Counted from the stretch's first letter, positions 40,122-48,333 are shown. The stretch: 51,022 nt of DNA from Pseudomonadota bacterium (GCA_021816775.1 JAKAXA010000023.1:1-51022), one strand, 5' to 3'. Numbers and translations are program-made. The notes: generated by a model from the letters alone, not told the origin.

Positions 40122-40646
40122 CTAGGCAGTCCGAGTGCGCAGTTGGCCTTCGTAATCGCGTTTTCCGAGCGGCACACCGCGCGTGCGCAGGATTTCGTAT
40201 GCGGTAACTGCGTGGAAATAGAAGTTGGGCAGCGAAAACGAAAGAATTAGGGTCTCCGACGTGAAGGCCAGCTTGCGCGGTCCGATCTGGAGATTCAGGT
40301 CCTTACCCGCCCAGCTGTTGACCTCTTCGGGAGTGAACGCCTCCAGAGCCGTTTCCGCCTTGCGGATCGTGACCTGCAGGTCGGCGAAAGGAACCGGTCC
40401 GATCAGTGCGGGCGGGGCGAACACGCCGGTCTTAATGGCCTCCAGCCCCCACACGGAATGATGCCACGCTGCTTCGATTTGGAAATGGAAGGGCGCCATG
40501 TCGTCGAAGAGCCGTGCATTCACGAAGTCGTCCGGGTTGGCGCTGGTCTCTGCGCAGTGCTTGGTCGCGCGGTCGAGGAAACCCCCGACGGCCCTCAGGG
40601 TTTGCAGGAAGGTCGGCACGCTGAGTTCGTAGAGTGATGTCGCCAT
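40122..40646 (-). CDS. DUF1993 domain protein
   Basis: The 174-residue product matches DUF1993, a helical family with a DinB-like four-helix fold: MATSLYELSVPTFLQTLRAV, ARLFDDMAPFHFQIEAAWHH, FADLQVTIRKAETALEAF and FSLPNFYFHAVTAYEILRTRGVPLGKRDY. Its function is unknown. It is on the opposite strand to its neighbours, convergent with vapC (73-base gap), and lies within the interval between P copies C and D. Length is normal and nothing is missing. Confidence 0.85.
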   Translation of the reverse strand: MATSLYELSVPTFLQTLRAVGGFLDRATKHCAETSANPDDFVNARLFDDMAPFHFQIEAAWHHSVWGLEAIKTGVFAPPALIGPVPFADLQVTIRKAETALEAFTPEEVNSWAGKDLNLQIGPRKLAFTSETLILSFSLPNFYFHAVTAYEILRTRGVPLGKRDYEGQLRTRTA

Positions 40647-40760
40647 CAGCTTCCCCCTGTCCGAACCGGCCCCCGTCAGTGCTCAGCGAATCCTGCGTGG
40701 TTATACCCGACGCCGCCGATCTCGCTTTGCCTGTGCAGACTGGCTGTTCCCAGGAAGCGC

Positions 40761-40880
40761 CAATGTCTCCGAAAGGTCGCAACCGGCCTGTCAACTTCAC
40801 TGCATCTCTCCGGCGGGTGCCGCACCGTGAGGGTGGAGACTCGGGCAGCGCGGCAAGGTACGACTGGCGCAGGAGCCGTC
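40761..40880 (+). repeat. U block, copy D
   Basis: Shares with copies B and F the order CAATG, AACCGGCCTGTCAACTTCAC, CCGGCGG, ACCGTGAGGGTGGAGACTCG and CGACTGGCGCAG. It lies between the start of the DUF1993 gene and P element D, about 160 bases before the D core. Confidence 0.65.
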
Positions 40881-40912
40881 GAATGCCGGCGCCAAGGCGG
40901 CGCTTGGGGAGC

Positions 40913-41133
40913 GGGTCTGCCCGAGGTCGGAGTCTAAGTCTCCGCAGAAGTGCTTGAAACTACAGCAAATCCAATCAGGACGTAGAAGAAGTACCCCCAA
41001 CCATACCCCCACGACCCTGGGGGTACTCTGCGCTTCTCGCTCCACAGCCTGAGCAGAGTGGATGTCGAGAATGTGCGCCTTCTTCGCCGCACGGTTTGCG
41101 GCGATTGGCAGCCCACGACCTATTTCAGCGCTA
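40913..41133 (+). repeat. P element, copy D, with long right extension
   Basis: Left extension GGGTCTGCCC (40913), core GAGGTCGGAGTC at 40923, boxes TACCCCCA (40992), TACCCCCA (41004) and TGGGGGTA (41018): offsets 69, 12 and 14. The right end GCCTGAGCAGAGTGG is followed by about 70 bases shared with copy E (GCGCCTTCTTCGCC, GCAGCCCACGACCTATTT). Confidence 0.88.
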
Positions 41134-41518
41134 CGCAGGAGGCGCATGCGCTCTCTTTGGTGGCCGTATGGCTGGCGTCAACTATTTCTTTCTGCGTGAC
41201 ATCTATTTCTTTCGGATCGTGTCCCCTTCTCGGCGGTCCACCTTCAGTGCGCCTGGCGTAGGCGCCAGGCTCTCTCTGCTCTTCTTCCGATCTTCATCTC
41301 ACGATCTTCATTTCAATCGTCTTCTCTCCCCGCGCGACGCCGAAGGCGCAGCGCGGCCTGACCGGCCGAAGGCCGGGCAGGGAGGTGTGGAGGTCTGCTT
41401 GCTGGCTCATGAGCCGTAGCCGCCACCCGCGAGGCGAGTGCGCTGCACGACAAGAGGGCTCGCGGATGACATGGATGGTCGGTTGCCCCGTGTCAGCCAA
41501 GATGCACTCGTCGGAGTT
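41134..41518. other. Gene-free stretch with a strong hairpin
   Basis: No gene is supported in these 385 bases. The inverted repeat GCCTGGCG-TAGG-CGCCAGGC (41251-41270) gives an 8-bp GC-rich stem; the bases after it are pyrimidine-rich (TCTCTCTGCTCTTCTTCC) rather than a T-run, so it is only a possible terminator. A second GC-rich stem lies near 41357-41380. Confidence 0.4.
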
Positions 41519-41534
41519 TATTCTTGCAAGAATA
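41519..41534 (+). promoter_or_regulatory. Palindromic operator upstream of the second HTH gene
   Basis: TATTCTTGCAAGAATA is a perfect 16-bp palindrome 24 bases before the HTH ATG at 41559. It probably serves autoregulation, as in the other modules of this region. Its sequence is unrelated to the two palindromes before the first HTH gene. Confidence 0.6.
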
Positions 41535-41558
41535 TCACAAGCCGTGTAATATGAGACG

Positions 41559-42263
41559 ATGGACGGAAAAGCCTTGAAGGCGGCGCGACTTCGGGCCCGG
41601 ATGACCCAGGCCAAGGCTGCCGCACGGATGGGCGTTTCGCAGCCGTATTTCTCAATGCTGGAAAAGGGCGAGCGAGCGTTCACCGATGACCTGGCGCGGG
41701 CCGCCGCAAAGCTTTTCGGCCTCTCGCCAGCGGTCTTACCTCTCCCGCCGGCCAGCAATCTTGCCGCCAAGGTCGATCCCGATTTAATGGCGCGGCAACT
41801 ATCTGGGCTTGGGTATCCAGGCTACGCCCATCTGCGTCCAGTCAAAGCAAACCCGGCCGCAGTCGTGCTCCAGGCACTTCTACAGGATGATCTAGGAGTT
41901 CGCCTCTCGGACGCACTGCCTTGGGTTCTTCTCGTCCACCACGACCTTGATTGGAGATGGCTCGTGAGCAGCGCCAAGCAGTTCGATGCCCAGAATCGGC
42001 TCGGATTCCTTGTCGGGATGGCGCTGGAGCTTGCCGAGCAGCGCAATTTCCATCCGGAAGCATCTTCCGAGTTGCGTCCGGTTTTGGCCGTTCTGGAGCG
42101 CTCACGCCTGGCCGGGGAAGACACCTTGTGCGAGGAGTCCATGACCAAGTCCGAGCGTGCATGGCTGCGTGAAAGCCGCAGCAATCTCGCGCGTCACTGG
42201 AACTTGCTGTGCGCCATGATTCCGGAGGATCTGACGTATGTCAGCGAAAGACAGGCCGCCTGA
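41559..42263 (+). CDS. XRE-type HTH protein of a second nucleotidyltransferase module
   Basis: The 234-residue product starts with a clear XRE helix-turn-helix (about 3-58: MTQAKAAARMGVSQPYFSML, EKGERAFTDDLARAAAKLFG). The rest is mostly helical and unassigned; LVHHDLDWRWLVSSAKQFD and LVGMALELAEQRNFH are its most marked stretches. The downstream nucleotidyltransferase gene overlaps its end by 26 bases and is broken. The gene itself appears intact, so an antitoxin-like or regulatory protein may survive without its partner. Confidence 0.75.
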   Translation: MDGKALKAARLRARMTQAKAAARMGVSQPYFSMLEKGERAFTDDLARAAAKLFGLSPAVLPLPPASNLAAKVDPDLMARQLSGLGYPGYAHLRPVKANPAAVVLQALLQDDLGVRLSDALPWVLLVHHDLDWRWLVSSAKQFDAQNRLGFLVGMALELAEQRNFHPEASSELRPVLAVLERSRLAGEDTLCEESMTKSERAWLRESRSNLARHWNLLCAMIPEDLTYVSERQAA

Positions 42264-42537
42264 GCCGTGGGCGTCGTTCCTCGCAGCGCTTGATGCTGCG
42301 GTCGGAACGGCGGTGGAGATCCACTGTCTGGGCGGTTTCATGGTAGAACACGCCTATCGCATCCAGCGAGATACACCGACAGAAGACCTCCTTCATATCG
42401 GCCATCGACATTGCGCATTCTGCACCAATCAACCTTGAATCTTTGGCCGGAAAGGGCACTGCTTTTCACAGGCAACACAAGATGTATGTCCAGTACGTTG
42501 GCGTCTCTACGCCACCGTGCGACTACCGGCAGTGCCT
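42238..42537 (+). pseudogene. Broken DUF6036-like nucleotidyltransferase
   Basis: The frame from 42238 (MSAKDRPPEPWASFLAALDA, then IHCLGGFMVEHAYRIQRDT) matches the N-terminus of DUF6036 nucleotidyltransferases, but the Asp-x-Asp part is lost by a frameshift near 42400. The family sequence resumes in the next frame as LESLAGKGTAFHRQHKMYVQ and VGVSTPPCDYRQ up to about 42537, where it is cut off by an element with terminal inverted repeats. At least two lesions therefore destroyed the gene. It overlaps the HTH gene at its start, the usual coupling in such modules. Confidence 0.7.
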
Positions 42538-42737
42538 AGGAGCCTGTCGGACTTAACGAAAATTCGTCGCATAAGGCCATAGGTGACGAGCACGGTCGAT
42601 GTGAATACAGCACGTTGTCGAGTTTCAGAACGACCTCCTTACGCCGCGGTACTGCGACTGGTGCCTCATGTCAAACACCACTGGCCCGGAAATCCGATCA
42701 TTTCATCGCTCGCTTTTGCCCAGTCCGACAGGCTCCT
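42538..42737. mobile_element. Short element with 16-bp terminal inverted repeats (MITE-like)
   Basis: AGGAGCCTGTCGGACT (42538-42553) is repeated exactly in inverted form at 42722-42737 (AGTCCGACAGGCTCCT), enclosing 168 bases with no recognisable transposase. The size and perfect ends fit a non-autonomous miniature element or a gutted insertion sequence. If the flanking CTAG and CTGG are counted as target sites they are nearly the same, but no exact duplication is visible. It sits exactly where the nucleotidyltransferase homology stops. Confidence 0.65.
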
Positions 42738-42868
42738 GGAGTGCACGCTTTATCGTGCCCGCTTTGCGTTGCTTTCCCAAATGCATGGGTGCCGCAGGCA
42801 GTGGTGCATGGAATTCCTCTGATCCCTTGAATCTGGGGACAGCCTGAAAGACTGGAAGGGGTTCGAGC

Positions 42869-44758
42869 ATGCGAAGACGAGAAATCCTCAAATGTCTGGC
42901 CGCCGCTTCCGCCATTCCGCTTCTAGCTCAAGGAGCATTTGCCAATCCGATTGCCAGTAAGACGCCTATTCGGCGTGTGCGGCCCTCCGATCCCAGCTGG
43001 CCGAAGCCAGACGAATGGGCGGTGCTGAACGAGCAGGTAGAAGGGAATCTGATTCCAGTGACCTTCCCGATCGACGTGCTCAAGAGCGCACCGCAGAGCG
43101 CTCTCGCCCAGCAGCTCAAACGGGACATCCATAATCCGTTCTATATTGCTGATCAGCCCGGACTGACCGAGACACTCGGCTGGGTCGACGCATGGGCCAC
43201 GCAGCCGAGCGCCTATGCGGTGCTGGCGCACAATGCGGGGCACATCGCCGCGGCGGTCGATTTCGCACGGGATCATCGCTTGCGCCTGGTGGTAAAGGGG
43301 CGGGGGCACAGCTATGTCGGTGCCTCGAATGCTCCAGATTCGCTGCTGATCTGGACGCGTCAGATGACCGATCTACGGGTGCACGACGCGTTCATCCCCC
43401 GGGGTTGCGCAGGGAAGATCGCGCCGCAACCGGCCATCACGATGGACGCCGGCAGCTGCTGGCTAGAGGCGTACCGCGCGGTCACGACCCAGGGCGGGAG
43501 ATACGTCCAGGGCGGAGGATGCACCACAGTCGGTGTCGCCGGACTCATCCTCGGCGGAGGTTTTGGCAGCTTCTCCAAGCGCTATGGGACGGCCGCAGGC
43601 AGCCTGCTGGAAGCCGAGGTGGTTACCGCGGATGGTAAGATCCGCACGGCGAACGCCTGCAGTCATCCGGACCTTTTCTGGGCGTTGAAGGGTGGCGGAG
43701 GTGGCACCTTCGCGGCGGTGACCAAATTGACCGTCCGAACCCACGATCTACCCCGGTATTTCGGCATCGTCAGCTTCAAAGTCAAGGCGCCTTCGGACGA
43801 GGCTTACCGGAGGCTGCTGCGCGAGTTCGTAAGCTTCTATGCCACGCACCTATTCAACGAGCATTGGGGGGAGCAGGCTCACGTACGCAGCGACAACGTG
43901 CTCGAGATCAAAATGCTCTCGCAGGGGCTGGATACCGAACAATCCCGCAACGTCTGGCGGCCGTTCCTCAATTGGGTGAAGAACTCCCCGCTCGGCTATT
44001 CGATGATGGGTCGAGTCGTGATCGGCACGCTCCCCGCGCGACACATGTGGGACGCCGAGTGGCTCGGTGAAAATTGGCCGGAGCTGGCCTTCCCGCGCAA
44101 CGGCAATCCGCTCCACACCCTGCTGGATGACATTCTCGCTGATACGGTGCACGAACCCCTCTTCCGGCGTGACGAACGGCCGGGTGCGGCCCCGTGGAAG
44201 TTTTGGTGGGACGGCGATGGAGGTCAGGTCGGCTGGTACATATGGGGATATGACTCACTTTGGATGCCGGCGGCCCTGCTCGCAAGCGACGCGCAGAGCC
44301 GCCTGGTCGATGCCCTGTTCACCGCCTCGCGGCACGCCTGGGTTGAATTACATTTCAACAAGGGGCTCGCCGGGGCCAGACCGGAGGCGATCACCGCAGC
44401 GACCGATACGGCGATGAATCCGGCGGTTCTGACCGCCTTTGCGCTCGCGATCGTCGCGAACGGGGAGGGGCCGGCGTATCCGGGAATCCCGGGGTATGAG
44501 CCCCATATCACCAGAGGGCGCGCGAGTGCGAAGGCGATCGAACACTGCATCGAGCTGCTGCGCGAGGTTGCGGGGCAGAGTGGTTCGTACGTAAATGAGA
44601 CCAATTACTTCAAGCAGGGATGGCAGCGGGCCTTTTGGGGCGCGAATTACCCCCGGCTGGCTCGGATCAAGCGCAAATACGATCCGCACGGGCTCTTTTT
44701 CGCCCACCACGGCGTCGGCTCAGAACAGTGGAGCAATGATGGCTTCTCGAAAATCTGA
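42869..44758 (+). CDS. Tat-exported FAD-linked oxidase, berberine-bridge-enzyme type
   Basis: The 629-residue protein begins with a twin-arginine signal (RRREILKCLAAASAIPLLAQ, cleavage likely after about residue 25), so it should fold with its flavin and be exported. The FAD_binding_4 (PCMH) domain has KGRGHSYVG with His147 and GGGCTTVGVAGLILGGGFG with Cys218, the two residues that hold FAD covalently in BBE-like oxidases. The BBE C-terminal motif is present (NYFKQGWQRAFWGANYPRL). The substrate, perhaps a sugar or alcohol, is unknown. It is by far the largest metabolic gene of the cassette region. The start follows GAAGGGG. Confidence 0.85.
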   Translation: MRRREILKCLAAASAIPLLAQGAFANPIASKTPIRRVRPSDPSWPKPDEWAVLNEQVEGNLIPVTFPIDVLKSAPQSALAQQLKRDIHNPFYIADQPGLTETLGWVDAWATQPSAYAVLAHNAGHIAAAVDFARDHRLRLVVKGRGHSYVGASNAPDSLLIWTRQMTDLRVHDAFIPRGCAGKIAPQPAITMDAGSCWLEAYRAVTTQGGRYVQGGGCTTVGVAGLILGGGFGSFSKRYGTAAGSLLEAEVVTADGKIRTANACSHPDLFWALKGGGGGTFAAVTKLTVRTHDLPRYFGIVSFKVKAPSDEAYRRLLREFVSFYATHLFNEHWGEQAHVRSDNVLEIKMLSQGLDTEQSRNVWRPFLNWVKNSPLGYSMMGRVVIGTLPARHMWDAEWLGENWPELAFPRNGNPLHTLLDDILADTVHEPLFRRDERPGAAPWKFWWDGDGGQVGWYIWGYDSLWMPAALLASDAQSRLVDALFTASRHAWVELHFNKGLAGARPEAITAATDTAMNPAVLTAFALAIVANGEGPAYPGIPGYEPHITRGRASAKAIEHCIELLREVAGQSGSYVNETNYFKQGWQRAFWGANYPRLARIKRKYDPHGLFFAHHGVGSEQWSNDGFSKI

Positions 44759-45156
44759 GCCACAGGAGGGAGTATCGATTACCCAGTGAACTGCGGTCAT
44801 AGGAGCGCTGGCAGCTTTGAGTCAGCTTGTCATATGCCATCTGGAACGACCACCCGAACGGGCGCACGAATGTAAGCCGGTGGTCTCGTGTGCCAGGATA
44901 GCCGTAAAGCCCATATAGGGTCGGATGCGGAAGTTCGACCCTGTGTGAACCCGCGGGTGCATTACTATGAATGATGCAGTCTTGGGCGTCGCCGCAAATG
45001 GCGCAATGTAGAATCGCGTGGGCAGTGTCGGGGTGCCCTTTGGAGCAGACGCGCGTTTCGCCTGAAGAAACGGCGGGCTCTCCCCGGACGCTCAGCGCAC
45101 CGTCAGTGCTCCTCGCGCGTTGCGAATATGAACGCGATACCGAGCGCTCCGTCCGC
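44759..45156. other. Gene-free stretch after the flavin oxidase
   Basis: About 400 bases without a supported gene. On the minus strand near 44780-44960 a stretch reads HPTLYGLYGYPGTRDHRLTF and FGWSFQMAYDKLTQ without a good start; it may be the remains of a coding sequence, but no family was recognised. Confidence 0.35.
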
Positions 45157-45393
45157 GGCACTGGCGGATGTGCTGGGTCTGCCCGAGGTCGGAGTCGAAA
45201 TCGACGCAGAATCGCTGCGAATTACCGGATTTCCATAGCGAACTAGAGAGAAGTACCCCCAACTGTACCCCCATGACCTTGGGGGTATATTGCGCTGGTT
45301 GCCCCGTAGCCTTGCGCAGCGGGGTGCGGTGAATGAGCGCCTTATTCGCCTCACGATTTGCGGTGAATAGCAGCCCACGACCTATTTTCAGTG
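45157..45393 (+). repeat. P element, copy E, extended on both sides
   Basis: A left extension shared with copy G (GCGGCACTGGCGGATGTGCT) and GGGTCTGCCC lead to core GAGGTCGGAGTCGAA at 45185. Boxes: TACCCCCA (45254), TACCCCCA (45266), TGGGGGTA (45280), offsets 69, 12 and 14. After GCCTTGCGCAGCGGGG the right side continues with the segment shared with copy D (GCAGCCCACGACCTATTTTC). Confidence 0.88.
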
Positions 45394-45435
45394 CCGTTCG
45401 GCCCTGCGGAAGTCCACGCGGTCGGCTCCGACTTC

Positions 45436-45501
45436 ATTCCCAGATGGACGGCCGTAGATTCCCAATTAGACGTTGCATAAATCCCAATTGGACGGTATCC
45501 T
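45436..45501 (+). repeat. Three direct repeats with 22-bp period upstream of the ATPase gene
   Basis: ATTCCCAGATGGACG (45436), ATTCCCAATTAGACG (45458) and AATCCCAATTGGACG (45480) are spaced exactly 22 bases apart, about two helical turns, and end about 40 bases before the ATPase ATG at 45538. The third is the most palindromic (CCAATTGG). The regular period suggests stacked binding of a regulator on one DNA face. Confidence 0.7.
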
Positions 45502-45537
45502 TCCCGGGAGGCAAAGGCGCCGAACCACGGGGGGAAG

Positions 45538-46761
45538 ATGTATCCGCGCTTCGCCGAGGACCTGGTGCGCGCAGCTCTGCGCGACACGCGAGTTGTGGCG
45601 ATCAGCGGCCCGAGGCAGTCGGGCAAAACCACCCTTGCGCGTCGCTTTGCCCGACAAGACCGCACTTATCTGACCCTCGACAATCAGCCAACGCTTGCCG
45701 CCGCCAAGGCTGATCCTGTGGCCTTCATTCGCAGCCTCGACAGAGCGATCATAGATGAAGTGCAGCGGGCTCCCGAGGTACTCCTCGCCATCAAGGAAAG
45801 CGTCGATGAGGACCCGCGCCCGGGACGCTTCCTGCTTACCGGCTCCGCAAACCTACTGACGATCCGCACGGTTCACGAGTCCCTCGCTGGCAGAGTCGAA
45901 GTCATTCCGCTGTACCCGTTAGCACGAAGCGAGCGGCTGCGGCGCCACGTTCCGCAATTCCTGTCGAAGGCGTTTCAGGGGCTATTGCCATCACCTCCAG
46001 AAGCACTCCCTGGCAACAAGTTGCTCCACGTGGTGACGATGGGCGGCTACCCCGATGCCATCAAGCGTCGCGCTGAACGGCGGCGCCACGACTGGTATCG
46101 CGCCTATATCAAATCCATCGTTGAACGCGACGTTCCCGAGATCGCCGATATCGCAGGGCGGGACCAAATTCCGCGGCTTTTGGAGATTTGTGCCCGATTG
46201 TCCGGGCAGCTTACCAACCTCTCTGAGCTCGGCCGAGCGATCGGGCGTGATCACAAGACCGCCGGACAGTACCTGCGTGTCCTGGAACAGATCTACCTTG
46301 TCCGGACCGTGCAGCCCTGGGCGCGCAATGAGTTGTCCCGGCTCGTGAAGACTCCAAAGCTCCATTTCGTAGACTCTGGATTGCTCGCGGCCCTGCGGGG
46401 ATATTCGACAGCCAGATTGCGTGCGGATCGAGGCCTGCTTGGGTCACTTCTAGAGAGCTTTGTGTTCTCGGAACTCCTCAAGGCGGCCGCGTGGAGCCAA
46501 GAGCAGGTCTCAGTCTTTCACTATCGCGACAAAGATAAGTTCGAAGTCGATTTCGTGCTCGAGAATCCCGCGGGACAGATCGTCGGCATCGAAGTAAAGG
46601 CCGCCGCATCGGTTTCGCAGAGAGATTTTGGTGGTCTCCAGCGCATCGCGGCTGCCGCTGGCTCTGCCTTCGTACAAGGCATATTGCTTTACCACGGTGC
46701 GCAGACCTTGCAGTTCGGTCCTAATGTTCGCGCCGCCCCGTTGTCCATACTGTGGGCCTGA
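45538..46761 (+). CDS. ATP-binding protein of the AAA_14/DUF4143 family
   Basis: The 407-residue protein has the domain order of this common accessory family. An N-terminal P-loop ATPase carries Walker A GPRQSGKT (24-31), the LTLDNQPTLAAAKADP stretch, Walker B IIDEVQRAP (Asp73, Glu74) and LLTGSANLL. A middle helical part has YIKSIVERDVPEIADIAG, and the C-terminal DUF4143 half ends with a nuclease-like DFVLENPAGQIVGIEVKAAA motif (Asp/Glu-x-Lys). The function of the family is not established; the ExK motif suggests DNA contact. The gene is intact and stands alone behind the 22-bp repeats. Confidence 0.88.
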   Translation: MYPRFAEDLVRAALRDTRVVAISGPRQSGKTTLARRFARQDRTYLTLDNQPTLAAAKADPVAFIRSLDRAIIDEVQRAPEVLLAIKESVDEDPRPGRFLLTGSANLLTIRTVHESLAGRVEVIPLYPLARSERLRRHVPQFLSKAFQGLLPSPPEALPGNKLLHVVTMGGYPDAIKRRAERRRHDWYRAYIKSIVERDVPEIADIAGRDQIPRLLEICARLSGQLTNLSELGRAIGRDHKTAGQYLRVLEQIYLVRTVQPWARNELSRLVKTPKLHFVDSGLLAALRGYSTARLRADRGLLGSLLESFVFSELLKAAAWSQEQVSVFHYRDKDKFEVDFVLENPAGQIVGIEVKAAASVSQRDFGGLQRIAAAAGSAFVQGILLYHGAQTLQFGPNVRAAPLSILWA

Positions 46762-46775
46762 TCGGCCAATAGCGA

Positions 46776-47351
46776 TCAGGCGGGTTGAGCGGTGGAGGCA
46801 AGCATGTGCCGCAGTCTCGAGTTGGATAAGAAATGCACAATCTTGCCGTCCAGATATTGCTTCGTTATTCGATGATGCTCGACGTCGTGAGACTTCGTAC
46901 ACTCGTCTGCGATGAGCACTTCGTAATTGCGCTGGTATGCATCGATCGCGGTCGTTCGAATACACGCGTGTGTATTGATACCTACCAGAATTAACCGACC
47001 ACACTCAAGCTTTACAAGTCGAGTCTCCAGGTCTGTGCCGAAGAAGGCGCTGTAGCGTTTCTTGATGATCTCTGGCTCTGAATCTTCGCGAATGAGTTCA
47101 GGAAGTCATTGACACCCCTGAGTGCCGGATATCGTGACCTGTATCTGCTTCACGCGAACCTCAGCCGGCGCGTCGTGGAGATCTCGTGCAAACTCTAGAC
47201 GAACCCAGATAATCGGGAGGCCCGATTGGCGAGATATCCGCGCCAGTTCATTCGTAGCTGTCGCGATCGCTTCCCGCTCGCGCGCGAGCGTCGGGCTTCT
47301 TTCGAAGAAGTCGCTGAGCAAGTCGATGATGAGTACAACCGTGTTCGGCAC
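46776..47351 (-). pseudogene. Isochorismatase-like cysteine hydrolase with an in-frame TGA
   Basis: Read from the GTG at 47351 (after AGGTGATTT) the frame gives VVLIIDLLSDFF with the catalytic Asp, then LPIIWVRLEFARDLHDAPAE and VTISGTQGCQ, then a TGA at 47108-47106. The same frame continues without other change: LPELIREDSEPEIIKKRYSA (catalytic Lys), LVGINTHACIRTTAIDAYQ (nucleophile Cys) and a normal stop at 46778-46776. The total of 191 sense codons equals the family length and the triad is intact. One nonsense codon thus interrupts an otherwise complete gene. It converges on the ATPase gene with a 14-base gap. Confidence 0.8.
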
Positions 47352-47423
47352 AAATCACCTGTCCGCGGCTGTACATCCAGTCCGAGCCTCGCGGAAGGTA
47401 CCGAACTGATGACTGAGTGGCGG

Positions 47424-47550
47424 CAATGCCTCGATACCGGCCCGCAACTTCATGCCACCCGCTCCGGCGGCCGCCCACCGTGAGGGTGAGGACTCGGGCA
47501 GGGCACGCGAGGGACGACAGGCGCAAAGGAAGCACCGGTCGTTGCCGTGG
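47424..47550 (+). repeat. U block, copy F
   Basis: The best preserved U copy: CAATGCCTCGATACCGGCCC, CAACTTCATGCCACC, CTCCGGCGGC, ACCGTGAGGGTGAGGACTCG, GGGACGACAGGCGCAAAGGA and CGGTCGTTGCCG in order, matching the copy at 36953 across about 125 bases. It stands about 340 bases before the core of P element F. Confidence 0.7.
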
Positions 47551-47718
47551 GAGAACGGAAGAACCGTCTATCCGGCGAGCTGCGGCCGGTGCGTTCCAGC
47601 ACCGCCCGCGCGGGCGAGTGCCGAATACCGCCTGCCGTTGTCGTCTGGCAGCCAGCGAATGCCAGCGGGACTCAACGAACAGTTTGCGGCTGTAAAATCA
47701 GGGTGTTGCTTCGTCTGG

Positions 47719-47898
47719 GGGAGGCCAGCGAACGTCAGCGCAAGGAGGTGGGAATGCCCGAGGTCGGAGTCGAAGTCTCCGCAGAAGTGCTTGAAAGTAC
47801 AGCAAGTCGAATAAGGACATAGGATTAAGTACCCCCAACCATACCCCCACGGCCCTGGGGGTAGATTTTGCGACTCCACGCAGCCTGAGCAGTGTGGT
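47719..47898 (+). repeat. P element, copy F
   Basis: The left extension shared with copy C (GGAGGCCAGCG, AAGGAGGTGGGAATGCCC) leads to core GAGGTCGGAGTCGAA at 47760. Boxes: TACCCCCA (47830), TACCCCCA (47842), TGGGGGTA (47856), offsets 70, 12 and 14. Right end GCAGCCTGAGCAGTGTGG. The 70-base core-to-box offset is found only in C and F. Confidence 0.88.
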
Positions 47899-48072
47899 GG
47901 GGTGCGCGCTGTAATCGCCGTAGGTCGTGCGGCGGATGGCGACCCGCGATACTGCCGCTCAGCGGCATCGCGGCGTGCCGCCGCCCGAAGTCCGCCCGAT
48001 TCCCTGGCGCGCTCGACTTGCGACTATGCATGCATCTGATATACTTGCAGTCATTGAAAGCAGGCATGGGTA

Positions 48073-48333
48073 ATGACTATGGCTATCCTGACGGTGCGTA
48101 ATTTGCCGGCTGAGGTGCATCGCGCGTTGCGCGTAAGGGCTGCGCAGCATGGTCGCAGCACAGAGGCTGAGGTGCGCGACATTCTGGAATCGGCTGTCAA
48201 GCCCGAAGGGAGGGTAAAGCTCGGCTCGCTGCTAGCCGAGATTGGACGGCGAGCCAAGCTGACAGACGAAGAATTCGCGATCTTCGAGCAGGTGCGAGAC
48301 CGAAGACCATCCAAGCTGGTCAATTTCGGATGA
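48073..48333 (+). CDS. FitA-like ribbon-helix-helix antitoxin
   Basis: The 86-residue protein has the Arc-type ribbon-helix-helix N-terminus of FitA/VapB antitoxins: ILTVRNLPAEVHRALRVRAA, QHGRSTEAEVRDILESAV, and a C-terminal toxin-binding tail (KLTDEEFAIFEQVRDRRPS). Met3 is an alternative start. The stop overlaps the toxin ATG (ATGA, 48330-48333). Upstream, ATGCATGCAT at about 48025 is a short palindrome that might be an operator, but this is weak. Confidence 0.88.
   Translation: MTMAILTVRNLPAEVHRALRVRAAQHGRSTEAEVRDILESAVKPEGRVKLGSLLAEIGRRAKLTDEEFAIFEQVRDRRPSKLVNFG

Noticed and set aside
47106-47108. In-frame TGA in the cysteine hydrolase gene as selenocysteine
   Set aside because: The position is not an active-site residue, the nucleophile Cys is present further on, and no selenocysteine insertion hairpin was recognised.
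47568-47879. Short open frames within P elements on both strands (for example YPQ-x-GGG-like products)
   Set aside because: They recur only because P recurs; the frame across core and boxes is not kept between copies A, C and D, and there are no ribosome sites.
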